The notes beneath the pieces were generated by a model, which ran no database searches, was not told the DNA's origin, and saw nothing but the letters and a program-made list of their open reading frames with translations. Below are positions 42,608-52,672 of a stretch of DNA of 64,000 nucleotides, piece by piece. The position numbers and the translations under genes were made by a program. How positions within the stretch are numbered: position 1 is the first letter of the stretch; each line of letters begins with the position of its first letter. Source of the DNA: JARRQJ01 sp963761035 (GTDB lineage: Bacteria > Pseudomonadota > Gammaproteobacteria > DRLM01); assembly GCA_963761035.1 (NCBI GenBank), contig CAVXFH010000002.1, positions 1,922,001-1,986,000 of the forward strand, read 5' to 3'.

Positions 42608-45175
42608 TTATTGTATTACCCCCACCTTGACATCCGCTTGAGACAGCAGCTTGATGGGGACCGCCGCGGCCTTCCAGATGGTGTCGCAATACTGGCGTAT
42701 GGAGCGGTCGGATGAAAACTTGCCGGCGTGCACCGTATTGAGGATGGACATCCGCGCCCAGTGTTCGGCGTCGCCGTAGGCCTGGCCGACCTGTCTCTGG
42801 CAATCCGCATAGGCCTGATAGTCCGCCATCACCAGGTAAGGATCGTGTCTGAGCAGGCCGTCGATGAGCGGACGAAACAGCTCGGTATCGCCGCGCGAGA
42901 AGAAGCCGCCGCGCAGCAGCTCGATGACCTCGCGCAACTCGGGATTGCCGTGATAATACTCCCAGGGCCTATAGCCGTTCGCCTTGAGTGCGGCGACTTC
43001 CGGCGTGGTCAGGCCGAACAGAAAAAAATTCTCTTTGCCCACCTCGTCCATGATCTCGATATTGGCGCCGTCCAGGGTGCCGATGGTCAGCGCGCCGTTC
43101 ATGGCGAATTTCATGTTGCCGGTGCCCGAGGCTTCCTTGCCGGCGGTGGAGATCTGTTCGGAGAGATCGGCCGCCGGATAGACGCGTTGGCCGTTGGTGA
43201 CGTTGTAGTTGGGCAGGAATACCACCTTGAGCGTATCGCGGATGCCGGGGTCGCGATTCACGACGTCGCCGACCGCGGTGATGAGTTTTATCATCAGTTT
43301 GGCGATGTGGTAACCGGGCGCCGCCTTGCCGCCGAAGATGAAGGTGCGCGGTTGAACGGCGAAGTGCGGATCGGACTTAAGGCGGTTGTATAAGGCGATG
43401 ACGTGCAGGATGTTGAGGTGCTGGCGCTTGTACTCGTGGATGCGTTTCACCTGGATGTCGTACAGGGAATCGGGATTGATGAGTACGCCGGTCCGCCGCC
43501 GGACGAAGTCGGCGAAGTCCCGTTTGTTAGCGTGTTTTACCCCGCGCCACCGGTCGCGAAACGCGCCGTCTCCGGCCAGCGGTTCCAGGGCGCGCAACTG
43601 TCCCAGATCCCTAAGCCAGTGTTCGCCGATGGCCTCGGTGATCAACTCGGCCAGCCGGGGATTGCTCAGCGCCAGCCAGCGGCGCGGCGTGACGCCGTTG
43701 GTGATGTTGCAAAATTTGTCGGGCCACAAGGCATAAAAGTCCTTGAGCACATCCTGCCGCAGTAATTGCGAATGCAGCTCCGCCACGCCGTTGATGGCGT
43801 GGCTGCCGACGCAGGCCAGGTGCGCCATGCGCACGTAGCGCTCGCCGCTTTCGTCGATCACTGACAGACGCGCGACCCGCTCCTCGTCGCCGAGAAAACG
43901 CATGCGCACCTCATCGAGGAAGTGCCCGTTGATTTCATAAATGATCTCCAGATGGCGCGGCAATACCCGGCCGAAGATCGCCAGCGACCAGCGTTCCAGG
44001 GCCTCGGGCAGCAGTGTGTGATTGGTATAGGCAAAGGTGCGGCGGGTGATGTCCCACGCCGTATCCCAGTCCATGCCGTTCTCATCCACCAGCAGGCGCA
44101 TCAGCTCGGCGACGGCGATCGCCGGGTGGGTGTCGTTGAGTTGCACGGCGAATTTTTCGTGGAAGCGGGTCAGCGGGATTTTCTGCACGCGGATGATGCG
44201 CAGCATGTCCTGCAACGAGCATGAGACGAAGAAGAATTGTTGTTCCAGGCGCAATTCCTTGCCTTGCAGCGGCTCGTCATTGGGATAGAGGACCTTGCTG
44301 AGATTCTCGGATACGATCTTCTTGTTGACCGCGCCGTAATAGTCGCCGCGGTTGAAGATGGAGAAGTCGAAGGACTCCGGCGCCTCCGCGCACCACAGGC
44401 GCAGCGTGTTGGCGGTATTGTTGCGATAACCCAGGATCGGTGTGTCGTAGGGAATGCCGTTGACGGTCTTGCCGGGAACCCAGCGGCTGCGTTGCCGTCC
44501 GTGTTCATCGGTATAGCGCTCGGTGTGGCCGCCGAATTTCACCTCGACGGCCCACTCGGGGCGGGAGATTTCCCATGGATTGCCGAAGCGCAGCCATTTG
44601 TCGGTCTTTTCCACCTGCCAGCCGTCGACGATGGATTGATCAAAGATGCCGAATTCGTAACGGATGCCGTAACCCAGCGAGGGAATCTCCAAGGTCGCCA
44701 TGGAATCCAGATAACAGGCGGCGAGACGGCCGAGGCCGCCGTTGCCGAGGCCGGGTTCTTCTTCGGTTTGCAGCAATTCGTCGAAATTGAGGCCGAGTTC
44801 GGCGACGACGTTTTTGACGGTATCGCAGATGCCGAGATTGATGAGATTGTTACCGAGATGGGGTCCGACCAGAAACTCCGCGGACAGATAGCAGACCGTA
44901 CGCGAGCCTTGTTTGGTGTAGGCCGTCGCGGTGCTGATCCAGCGTTGCAGCATGCGGTCGCGCACCGCGTAAGCAAGCGCCATATAGTAATCGTTGCGGG
45001 TGGCCAGCGCGGGAAATTTGCCCAATACGTAGAAGAGATTGTCGAGGAAGGCGCGCTTGATGGCGGCCGGCGTCAATGCCGTATGATTGTCTTCATCCCG
45101 TTCGGCAGGTAATACGAACAACTGAGCATCCACGTCCAATGCCTCTTCGCCGGTTTCTCTAGGAAGACGGTGCAA
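42608..45175 (-). CDS. glgP: Glycogen/alpha-glucan phosphorylase
   Basis: Releases glucose-1-phosphate from alpha-1,4-glucans with pyridoxal phosphate. The 855-residue protein carries GLGNGGLGRLAACYLDS near the substrate site and EASGTGNMKFAMNGAL, in which the Lys binds the cofactor. No other glycogen genes lie nearby, so it stands alone, between yjgA and the pga operon. The start is at 45175; length is close to the family norm, with a short N-terminal extension of uncertain use. Confidence 0.95.
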   Translation of the reverse strand: MHRLPRETGEEALDVDAQLFVLPAERDEDNHTALTPAAIKRAFLDNLFYVLGKFPALATRNDYYMALAYAVRDRMLQRWISTATAYTKQGSRTVCYLSAEFLVGPHLGNNLINLGICDTVKNVVAELGLNFDELLQTEEEPGLGNGGLGRLAACYLDSMATLEIPSLGYGIRYEFGIFDQSIVDGWQVEKTDKWLRFGNPWEISRPEWAVEVKFGGHTERYTDEHGRQRSRWVPGKTVNGIPYDTPILGYRNNTANTLRLWCAEAPESFDFSIFNRGDYYGAVNKKIVSENLSKVLYPNDEPLQGKELRLEQQFFFVSCSLQDMLRIIRVQKIPLTRFHEKFAVQLNDTHPAIAVAELMRLLVDENGMDWDTAWDITRRTFAYTNHTLLPEALERWSLAIFGRVLPRHLEIIYEINGHFLDEVRMRFLGDEERVARLSVIDESGERYVRMAHLACVGSHAINGVAELHSQLLRQDVLKDFYALWPDKFCNITNGVTPRRWLALSNPRLAELITEAIGEHWLRDLGQLRALEPLAGDGAFRDRWRGVKHANKRDFADFVRRRTGVLINPDSLYDIQVKRIHEYKRQHLNILHVIALYNRLKSDPHFAVQPRTFIFGGKAAPGYHIAKLMIKLITAVGDVVNRDPGIRDTLKVVFLPNYNVTNGQRVYPAADLSEQISTAGKEASGTGNMKFAMNGALTIGTLDGANIEIMDEVGKENFFLFGLTTPEVAALKANGYRPWEYYHGNPELREVIELLRGGFFSRGDTELFRPLIDGLLRHDPYLVMADYQAYADCQRQVGQAYGDAEHWARMSILNTVHAGKFSSDRSIRQYCDTIWKAAAVPIKLLSQADVKVGVIQ

Positions 45176-45685
45176 TATCCGTGCAAGGCTGCGCGGAATA
45201 TGACGGGAGTATCACGGAGTGCGTTTACTTCAGGGGTTTCAATATATTAATTTCAGTCTGTGCGCGTCGGTCTGCTGGGCCGCAAGAACGGAATGCGCAT
45301 ATTCTGCACCGTCGCGGCGCGATCGATCGATATATGCACTGATTCGAGACGGGGCGACGCGCTTATCGTGCGCTGCTTATATATTGAGAAGGTGCGCATC
45401 ACTGCAGCGATGCTGGCCAGCGCGTTAAAACTTCCGTTCTCGTTTTACGAATCGCGAGTAGGCGATCAATTCATTGAATCGTCTGCCAATTATTAAGACC
45501 GTCGAATCTTGACAGCCTACGTGGATAATCCTAGGATGAAGGCGGCATCTTCAGGTGTCATGTCATTTGCAAACACTCCTCATTTCTACCCCATTGTGAT
45601 GTGCCCTGATGATTCATGGGGCGAAGTGTCATGCGCTTGAGGTGTCACGGTTCCGGCGGCTTTCTGGCATGAAAAGGAGACGAGT
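45176..45685. other. Intergenic region upstream of glgP and the DUF1059 gene
   Basis: About 510 bases between divergent genes. A 78-codon open frame (45260-45496) exists, but has no ribosome site or recognisable product. Promoters for both genes should lie here. Confidence 0.4.
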
Positions 45686-45892
45686 ATGTCAAGCAAGCAA
45701 TACAAAAAACTGGGTTGTCTGGATGTGAATCCAAAAGGCGGCTGTGCATTCGAAGTTCGCGCCGAATCGGAGGATGAAGTGTTGAGGATGGTCGGCGATC
45801 ACGCCAAGACCATACATAAGATGGCGAATCCTCCCCCCGAGATGATGACCAAAATCAAAGGCGCAATCAAAACAGTCACGGTTAATGTTTGA
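45686..45892 (+). CDS. DUF1059 family small protein
   Basis: A 68-residue protein with the DUF1059 pattern: GCLDVNPKGGCAFEVRAESEDEVLRMVGDHA. A strong AAAGGAGA ribosome site lies nine bases before the ATG. Two Cys near residues 10 and 20 are conserved in this family. It is a single-gene unit closed by two terminators. Role unknown. Confidence 0.85.
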   Translation: MSSKQYKKLGCLDVNPKGGCAFEVRAESEDEVLRMVGDHAKTIHKMANPPPEMMTKIKGAIKTVTVNV

Positions 45893-45915
45893 TACAGGCA
45901 AAGACGCATGGCGCA

Positions 45916-45944
45916 GGGGAGGCGGCGCACGCCTCCCCTTTTTT
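45916..45944 (+). terminator. Rho-independent terminator after the DUF1059 gene
   Basis: GGGGAGGC (45916-45923) pairs perfectly with GCCTCCCC (45931-45938), loop of seven, then six T. Confidence 0.9.
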
Positions 45945-45951
45945 GCAAGCC

Positions 45952-45977
45952 CGGCGGCATCGAGGGCCGCCGTTTTT
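45952..45977 (+). terminator. Second, tandem terminator
   Basis: CGGCGGC (45952-45958) pairs with GCCGCCG (45966-45972), loop of seven, then five T. It backs up the terminator just before it; neither has a T-run on the minus strand, so they do not serve the pga operon. Confidence 0.75.
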
Positions 45978-46097
45978 CTTCCCGCCATGGATGCTTGATT
46001 TTCTGATTAGGCTATTGACGGATTGCCGATACCTGATCTTCGGATCGGCCCGCCGCGGGACGAATCGCAGGCGGCATTTTCCCGACGCGCGGGCCTA

Positions 46098-46568
46098 CTA
46101 GCTTTCGACACTTTGCCCCGCGGCAGGCCTGGCGATATCGACGGCGGTGATATCGCCGCGCGGGTCGTGATGGATGACCAGATATTTCGCGGCCTGCCAT
46201 TGCTCGAGTCGTTGCGGGTCGATCTTGAAGGCGCGGGCGCGGGTGGCGAGGTCAACGGGGTTGGTGCTTTTACGCAGTTCCTTATCGCGAAAGCGCAGGA
46301 GATTGTATCTCCCCCAACTGATCTGAACGACGGCGATGAGCGCAATAATGAGCGCGTACCAGCCAACGTCATGGAGCAGGGTTTTATACCCGTCGTTGTC
46401 GATGATGTTTTCGCGAAACAGCTTGACGCCGATCAGCCAGGCAACCAGGCTGATGAGAGGCAGCCACAGATAGATCCAGAACACCCAGAAGACGAAGGTG
46501 ATCCCGCCGGTGGCGGCGCGTTGCAACGGCGATTGCAGATCCGGACGTTCGATGATGACGCGCTTCAT
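46098..46568 (-). CDS. pgaD: Poly-GlcNAc synthesis accessory protein PgaD
   Basis: A 156-residue membrane protein with two helices near the N-terminus (FVFWVFWIYLWLPLISLVAW and WYALIIALIAVVQISW) and a soluble C-terminal tail. This matches PgaD, which with PgaC forms the cyclic di-GMP-responsive synthase of poly-beta-1,6-N-acetylglucosamine. The ATG at 46568 overlaps the pgaC stop (ATGA). The frame extends upstream through pgaC, but only from this ATG does it match the family. Last gene of pgaABCD. Confidence 0.9.
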   Translation of the reverse strand: MKRVIIERPDLQSPLQRAATGGITFVFWVFWIYLWLPLISLVAWLIGVKLFRENIIDNDGYKTLLHDVGWYALIIALIAVVQISWGRYNLLRFRDKELRKSTNPVDLATRARAFKIDPQRLEQWQAAKYLVIHHDPRGDITAVDIARPAAGQSVES

Positions 46569-47839
46569 GGCCGCACTCCTCGGTCGGGACTCTTCCAGAC
46601 GCCGCGGCGGACTCTGCGCCTGTGCAGGATGGCCTTGGGCAGGGCGACCACGGTGGTGATCACGCTCAGTATCCAGTAGGCCATGGGGTACCAGATCATC
46701 CAGTAATAGTATTTGCCCAAACCGCGTTCGTAGCGGGAATCGATGAGCAGGCTGACGGCGAATTGCAACAGGCATGTCGTGCCCAGGATCACGCCGTTCC
46801 AGCCGGGGATAAGCGAGGGCGCGCGTAACCAGTCCGGCAGCGGTATGACGTATTGCAGGAACCAGACGGCGGCGATGATCACGATGGTATAGGCCCAGAA
46901 AACGCTGAAGATGTATTCGAGGCACACGCCCCACATGCGCCGCTTGCGCCACGCGAACATGTTGCGGCCGTATTCGAGCAGGGCCTCCATGCCGCCCTGG
47001 GCCCAGCGCAGACGCTGGCGCCACAGGCCGCGGAGGGTTTCGGGCATGAGTATCCAGCATAAGGCATTGGGTTCGAAGCGGATGTCCCAATGGTTGAGCT
47101 GCATGCGCCAACTGATATCGATGTCGTCGGTGACGGTATTGATATTCCAGTAACCCGACTGGTGCAAGGCCGCCTTGCGAAATCCCGTCACCACGCCGGA
47201 AACCGTGAAGACGCGCCCGTAGATGCGCTGGGCGCGCTTGATCATGCCGATGATGGCGGAGAATTCGCCCACCTGGATTCTGCCGAGCAGGGTGGAGCGG
47301 GTGCGGATGCGGGGATTGCCGGTGACGGCGCCGACCCGCGGGCCGCTGAGCAGATGGCTCATGATCCATGTCGTGGCGTGCTTGTCGAGCAGCGCGTCGC
47401 CGTCGATGCAGATCAGGTATTCGTTGGGCGACATCAGCGCGCCCATGCGCAGCGCCATGGCCTTGCCCTGGTTTTCAGCGAGGTGGATGACGCGCAATTT
47501 TTCATGTTTGGCGCCGAGGGCGTCGAGGATCGCGCCGGTATCGTCCTTGCTGCCGTCATTGACGGCGATTATCTCGAAGCTCGGATAAATATTCTGCAGG
47601 AGATAGCTAATAGTCTCCTCGATATTATCCGCTTCGTCATAACAGGGCACGATAATGGATACCGGCGGCGATTCGGGCAGCGCGGGCACCTCATGAACGC
47701 GGTGTCGTTTGCCGATCTCCCAGTGATAGTAATAGTAGAGCGCGCCGATCATCCACACGAAGGCCATGAACAACGGATAGTAGAACTGGAATGCGAATAA
47801 CCAGGACAGGGGAGCTTGGGTTATATCCGTCATCGTCAT
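46565..47839 (-). CDS. pgaC: Poly-beta-1,6-GlcNAc synthase PgaC
   Basis: Family-2 glycosyltransferase that polymerises and helps export poly-N-acetylglucosamine. Motifs: SIIVPCYDEADNIEET, the DGD of ICIDGDALL, TDDIDISW, and the product-site RQRLRW. Membrane helices lie at the N-terminus and in the last third. Length 424 is normal. It follows pgaB by one base pair and overlaps pgaD. Confidence 0.96.
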   Translation of the reverse strand: MTMTDITQAPLSWLFAFQFYYPLFMAFVWMIGALYYYYHWEIGKRHRVHEVPALPESPPVSIIVPCYDEADNIEETISYLLQNIYPSFEIIAVNDGSKDDTGAILDALGAKHEKLRVIHLAENQGKAMALRMGALMSPNEYLICIDGDALLDKHATTWIMSHLLSGPRVGAVTGNPRIRTRSTLLGRIQVGEFSAIIGMIKRAQRIYGRVFTVSGVVTGFRKAALHQSGYWNINTVTDDIDISWRMQLNHWDIRFEPNALCWILMPETLRGLWRQRLRWAQGGMEALLEYGRNMFAWRKRRMWGVCLEYIFSVFWAYTIVIIAAVWFLQYVIPLPDWLRAPSLIPGWNGVILGTTCLLQFAVSLLIDSRYERGLGKYYYWMIWYPMAYWILSVITTVVALPKAILHRRRVRRGVWKSPDRGVRP

Positions 47840-47840
47840 C

Positions 47841-49796
47841 CTACCTGTAGGGATTCGCCCGCAGGGAAAATTGCGGTTCGATCACGCGGATGGCGGGATG
47901 CCCGGTTGCAAAATCGTCCGGGTAGTAACCGAAATTAGTGATTCCCTTGCGCCGCAACAAGGCCATGTCCGCGGCGATGTCTACGCTGTGCAGCGGCATT
48001 TTATTGCTCCAATCCTCGGCCTGCAGTTCGAAGACGGTATGCGGCGCCGCGCCGGGAATCGCGATCACCCGGTCGGCGAGTGTTGTCAGCCAGTGCCGGG
48101 GTTGCGATGCACCTTCGAGATGGGGCATGGCCATTACCGCGGCGTAGTCATAGTGATCGAGAAAGGCCGGGAGGGACTGGGCGAACCACGCCTCCGCGCG
48201 GGGGTCCATAACGACCGCGGCGTAGATGTTGCGCGCGGTTTTGATGTTGGGGCGGTACTCGCGGACCCGCGCGGCGAGTTCATCGGTGAAGTCGAGCAGG
48301 AATTGTGTCTTGTGCCGGGACCATGCGGCCGTGTCCGCGGCGCCGCGGTGAATCTCGTCGATCGTCGCCGGCAGACCCCAAGCCTCTTGGTAGTGGGCCA
48401 GCGCCGCGGGGCTGTCGTCTTCATCGTCGGTGAAATAGGCGTCGTCGTGGAAGAGGATGCCGTCGAAGTCATCGTATTTCGCCAGGTCTGCGTAGATGTC
48501 GCCGATCAGCCTGCGCACCTCGGGGTAAAAGGGCGACAGGCGCCGGTAGTGCCGGTCCGAGGCGTTGTCCCGTTGCGCCGCATGTTGAACCGTCAAACGC
48601 GCCGCGGGGTTCCCGTCCGGGAGTTTGTAGGCCAGGACCGGCAACCACGCATACACCTTGACCAGGGCGCGGGTGCGCAATTGGTGGGCGGCGTGGCTGA
48701 AGAGATTCGCCCGCATCGGGAGATGGCGGTTGGGAAAATACAGCGCATCGGCGCTGCCGTCGCCGTCCGGATCGGCGAAGGCCTGCAGGAAGACGGTATT
48801 GATTTCCAGCTTCTTGATGCGCTCGATGAGTAGTCCCAGATTTTTTTCCTGCTGCGCGGGGTCGGGGTCATAAACGTAATCGAGATCTACGTGGGCGACG
48901 TGCATCGGCTGCAACCCGCCTTTGTAGAGCAACCGCCAGACGAAATCCGAGAGCCGGGTGTTGTGGCGTATGAGATAACGGGGAACGGACTGCAGGTGCT
49001 GCACATCTCCCTCGCCGTCCGCGAGATTCAGGGTGACGGGGATCCCGAGTTCTTTGGCTATGTCGATGGCGGATTTTGTGTAACTGCCGTAGGGCCAGAC
49101 CACGGCGCGGGGCTTGTGGCCCAGCTCACGCTGGATGATCTGTATGCTGCGATCCAGATCATCGCGGATTCTGCGGCGGTAGTGATCGCTGTCTTCATAA
49201 CGGCCCGTGGTTTTGTCATAGAGTCGCGTGGCGGGAGCGGGCAATTCGTTGCCTTGCGGGTTGGCCAGGATGCCGCGGTGCAGTTCATCGCTGTGGCTGA
49301 CGGCTTCCACCAGCCCCGATTTTTCCATTTCGCGCACCTGATCCCAGCTGAGCAACTGTTCCCGGACACGCTGTTCATCGTCGTAACGGACTTTCTCGCC
49401 GGGTTTGTGCTCCATCCAACCGGTGACCAGGGCCAGAATCGCGGGGAAATGGTAGAGCTTAAGCAGGGGATAGACCCGGGTGTACATGCTTTGGTAGCCG
49501 TCGTCGAAGGTGAGCAACACCGCCTTGTCCGGCAGAGGACGGCGCCCGTCGCGGGCGGCGATGAGGTCGTCGAGGCCGATGGGGTGATAATCGTGGGCGT
49601 GTAACCAGGAAAACTGAGCGACCAATTCATCACTGCTTAGGGTGATAGTCTGAGTTTTGGCCGGTACGGTGTCCTGGATGTCGTGATAGCAAAGGGCGAC
49701 GAACGTCTCGGCGGCGCGGAGGGACGCGGCGTAGCAGGAGACCAATAGTATCAAAGCGAGCTTAGCCCGTAATTTCCGCATCTTCAGAATCTCCAA
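47841..49796 (-). CDS. pgaB: Poly-GlcNAc N-deacetylase lipoprotein PgaB
   Basis: A 651-residue outer-membrane lipoprotein that removes some acetyl groups from the polymer so that it can pass PgaA. The signal has a lipobox-like LVSC with Cys21. The deacetylase domain shows TFDDGY (Asp98, Asp99) and SHSDELH; the C-terminal glycoside-hydrolase-like domain contains HVDLDYVYDPDP and FDGILFHDDAYFTDDE. The gene overlaps the end of pgaA by 13 bases. Confidence 0.94.
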   Translation of the reverse strand: MEILKMRKLRAKLALILLVSCYAASLRAAETFVALCYHDIQDTVPAKTQTITLSSDELVAQFSWLHAHDYHPIGLDDLIAARDGRRPLPDKAVLLTFDDGYQSMYTRVYPLLKLYHFPAILALVTGWMEHKPGEKVRYDDEQRVREQLLSWDQVREMEKSGLVEAVSHSDELHRGILANPQGNELPAPATRLYDKTTGRYEDSDHYRRRIRDDLDRSIQIIQRELGHKPRAVVWPYGSYTKSAIDIAKELGIPVTLNLADGEGDVQHLQSVPRYLIRHNTRLSDFVWRLLYKGGLQPMHVAHVDLDYVYDPDPAQQEKNLGLLIERIKKLEINTVFLQAFADPDGDGSADALYFPNRHLPMRANLFSHAAHQLRTRALVKVYAWLPVLAYKLPDGNPAARLTVQHAAQRDNASDRHYRRLSPFYPEVRRLIGDIYADLAKYDDFDGILFHDDAYFTDDEDDSPAALAHYQEAWGLPATIDEIHRGAADTAAWSRHKTQFLLDFTDELAARVREYRPNIKTARNIYAAVVMDPRAEAWFAQSLPAFLDHYDYAAVMAMPHLEGASQPRHWLTTLADRVIAIPGAAPHTVFELQAEDWSNKMPLHSVDIAADMALLRRKGITNFGYYPDDFATGHPAIRVIEPQFSLRANPYR

Positions 49797-52219
49797 TGCA
49801 GATTGAGGTAAAGACGGGTATGGGTTTCGTATGCGCCGTCATAAGCGGGCCGGTTGAGCGCGATGCCGTAGATGAGATTGATCCGGTCATATAAGCGCCA
49901 TTCGTGTTCGTAAAAGAGCCCGGGGACGAGTTTGTCGCTGAAGCCGTTTTCCTCATACGTGCCCAGGCTGAGGCCCAGGCGATGCAGGAAGTCGCGGTCA
50001 TAGCGGTGCATCAGCCACCACTCGTTGATGAACGATGCATCCAGCGACAGATCGCTGCCGGGATTGTAGTAAGAAGCGGCGTCGCGGGTGTTTTGCGACG
50101 CGTAGACAGCGAGCCGACCGTCGAGTTTATAGCGGGGACGATTGATCAGGCGCTGGAAGGCGGTGGCGCTTTCGATGGTGCGTTGGTTGCCGTCGCTGAA
50201 TTCCAGATGCTGCAGGCCCGCGGCAAAACTGCGCGATTCGTGGACCCGGTATTCGGCATTGGCTCCCAGCGACCATCCGTCGATATCCTCATTGAGTCGG
50301 CCGCGCAAGGGCACATCATTACTGTAACTGTCGTAAGCGCCGCTGATCCGCCAGTGATCGTCGGCCATCCACAGGCCGTGCAGGGCGAGTCCCAAAGCGG
50401 CGTCGCGGCCGAAACCGTCGGAGAGTTCGCCGCTCAGCTCCACATCCCGGGCGCGGTATTCCAGCCCCGCGCCGAAACGGTGGTAGGTGGCCGTGCCCTC
50501 GGGAAAGGTCGCTTGGGCGAGGTAGTCGTGGCCGAACACGCGATAGTGAAGTTTCTGCGGCGCGGAATATAAATGGGTGTCGAGGTCCAGGTCCGTGGAG
50601 CCGAACTGGCTGCCGCTGCTGAAGGTGGCGGAGGACTGTACCCAGAGTTCGCGCATGTTGTGGATTTCCCAACTGCGCCGCAGCTTGTCGATTTGCCCAT
50701 CGTCCGGATATTGGGCTAGCAATGCCGCGATCTTGGGATCGGCGGCGGCGAAATCGTTTCTGGCGCGATCCGCATCGACTTCGCCGAGGTGGCCGGTCAA
50801 TACTTCCGGTTCGATCGCCTGGCCGATGCGAAACTGATCCATGGCCCGCCGCGGCCAACCGCGCCACAAATAAACGTAACCCAGTTCGGCATTCAGGTAG
50901 GGATTGTTTGGCGCCGCCCGCGTCAAGGCCTCGTAGCGGGTTTGTGCCTCGGCAAGATCGCCGCTCCAGGCGCGCGCCATGGCGGCGCTGCTCTCGCTGC
51001 GCAGCTTCAGGTCGGGGTCGGTCTGTGCCGCGGCGAGGGCGTCAATGATGTCGTAGGCGCGTTCCTGTTCATTGAGATCGAAGTAGGTGTAATAGAGCGC
51101 CATGCGCAATTGGAAATCGTCGGGGCGGTCCTGCAGCAGTTTTAGGTAAATGTCGCGGGCGCGTTCGGGGTTGTGCAAAGAACCGTAGGCGTCGGCCGCC
51201 GCTTGCTCGGCGTAGTCGGGTATTTCCGACTTATCCGCTTGCAGCGCCTCGTAGATGGCGACCGCTTGTCGCGGCTGGTTGCGGTCGCGAAACGCCACGA
51301 TGAGATCGAGGCGGGCGCGCCGTGCCAGGGGCGTGCCGCCGTCACCGCGTTTTTCCAGGCGATTCACCAGATCCGTCAGCATAACTATGCCGCGGTCGAT
51401 ATCTTCAAACCGGGCGGAGGGTTGCGGATGATAGAGATCCTTCCAACGCAGATATTTGGCGGCCGCGTCGATGGTCAGCGCATCCATTTCGCTCTCCGCA
51501 AGCAGGCCGGGATGGCTGCGGGCCATGTCGAGGGCGCGCGGCGCCGCTCCCATCCGTGCGGTAATGAATATGCGCTGCCGCTGCGCCTCCCGGTGGTCGG
51601 GGTTGAGCGCAAGGAGGCGGTCGTAGGCGGCAAGCGCCTCGAATAGTTGATGGTTATTTTCGTAAGCCGCGGCCAGGGATGCAATTCCCTCCGTGTTGTT
51701 GGGATGGCGCCGCGTGAACGGTTTCAGCAGATCGAGCGCCTCGCTGGATTTACCTTGGTCGACCAGGCTCATGGCCAGTCCGATGACGCTGTCGGCCCGG
51801 TTCGGCGCGCGATTCACCGCCATGCGGTAATATTCGACGGCGCGCGCCGAATCGCCCACGCCGCGCTCGGCATGACCGAGGCTCTCCAATACGTAAGCCG
51901 GGGCATCCTGCAGTCGCACCCGGGGTATCTGGGCCAGTTCATCATTGTAGCGTTCAGCCCAGCCCAGGACGGTGATGTAATCGTAGAGATAATCGCGCTT
52001 GTCCGGATAGGCGGCGGCGAGTTCGCGGAGCAGGGGCAGGGCCTGATCATGATGGCCTTCACGGGCGAGCTGGATGGCCTTGTGGTATTTCACTTCGGGA
52101 TTATCGGCCGCTGCCAATGCGCAAGGAAGCAGCAGGATCGCGATGATCAGCAACCGCCGGCGCCGGTACCCTAGCGGCCGGCTTGCAAGTTTAGTATATG
52201 TGCCGGGGCTGTATCGCAT
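49784..52219 (-). CDS. pgaA: Poly-GlcNAc export porin PgaA
   Basis: An 811-residue protein with a signal peptide, then about 450 residues of TPR helices (repeated A-x-Y..A..P-N patterns) and a C-terminal beta-barrel of about 290 residues ending in the outer-membrane-type LNLHWRF. This is the PgaA layout, forming the outer-membrane channel and periplasmic scaffold of the export system. First gene of the operon. The N-terminus is rather long and Arg-rich before the hydrophobic stretch, so a later start is possible. Confidence 0.94.
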   Translation of the reverse strand: MRYSPGTYTKLASRPLGYRRRRLLIIAILLLPCALAAADNPEVKYHKAIQLAREGHHDQALPLLRELAAAYPDKRDYLYDYITVLGWAERYNDELAQIPRVRLQDAPAYVLESLGHAERGVGDSARAVEYYRMAVNRAPNRADSVIGLAMSLVDQGKSSEALDLLKPFTRRHPNNTEGIASLAAAYENNHQLFEALAAYDRLLALNPDHREAQRQRIFITARMGAAPRALDMARSHPGLLAESEMDALTIDAAAKYLRWKDLYHPQPSARFEDIDRGIVMLTDLVNRLEKRGDGGTPLARRARLDLIVAFRDRNQPRQAVAIYEALQADKSEIPDYAEQAAADAYGSLHNPERARDIYLKLLQDRPDDFQLRMALYYTYFDLNEQERAYDIIDALAAAQTDPDLKLRSESSAAMARAWSGDLAEAQTRYEALTRAAPNNPYLNAELGYVYLWRGWPRRAMDQFRIGQAIEPEVLTGHLGEVDADRARNDFAAADPKIAALLAQYPDDGQIDKLRRSWEIHNMRELWVQSSATFSSGSQFGSTDLDLDTHLYSAPQKLHYRVFGHDYLAQATFPEGTATYHRFGAGLEYRARDVELSGELSDGFGRDAALGLALHGLWMADDHWRISGAYDSYSNDVPLRGRLNEDIDGWSLGANAEYRVHESRSFAAGLQHLEFSDGNQRTIESATAFQRLINRPRYKLDGRLAVYASQNTRDAASYYNPGSDLSLDASFINEWWLMHRYDRDFLHRLGLSLGTYEENGFSDKLVPGLFYEHEWRLYDRINLIYGIALNRPAYDGAYETHTRLYLNLHWRF

Positions 52220-52518
52220 CTGGTATGGGGGCTGGCCGTATTCGCTCTGCCGTCTGCGCCGGGATTCTCGTTGGAAGTGATTATCGTGTTATTTAAGGTT
52301 TGCGGTTCAATGCATCGAACACCGCGCGGACCTAAAGCTTTTCCTTAAGCCCATAACTAACCGCCATTCGCAACCCGGCTGTCGTGAATAGCGGTGTCTC
52401 AACGGGCGTTATGATAGCGCGGGAATAGCCTTGGCGCTATTGATGGGCGAAGCCTTGGGTTTGGTCTGCCACAAGATAAATAGGGTATTAATACGGCCGA
52501 AAGATGGCGCGTCCAAGT

Positions 52519-52539
52519 ACGGCGCCGATGCGGCGCCGT
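52519..52539. repeat. Perfect hairpin upstream of pmbA (first)
   Basis: ACGGCGCCG and CGGCGCCGT form a perfect 9-bp stem around ATG. There is no T-run. The core is repeated 120 bases further on. Confidence 0.6.
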
Positions 52540-52648
52540 TTGGCTAAATTCCGGAGACCGTTTAATTATTTTTCAAACTGGGGCGTTAACCGCGGCGTCC
52601 TATTGCTTGGCAAATGGCGGCAAAACCGGATAGGCTGATCGCTACTGC

Positions 52649-52672
52649 GCGGCGCCTAAGTGACGGCGCCGC
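52649..52672. repeat. Perfect hairpin upstream of pmbA (second)
   Basis: GCGGCGCC and GGCGCCGC form an 8-bp stem with an 8-base loop, ending 25 bases before the pmbA start; in RNA it would sit just above the ribosome site. Confidence 0.6.

Noticed and set aside
45260..45496. 78-codon open frame upstream of the DUF1059 gene
   Set aside because: No ribosome site, no recognisable product, and it lies in a region expected to hold promoters.
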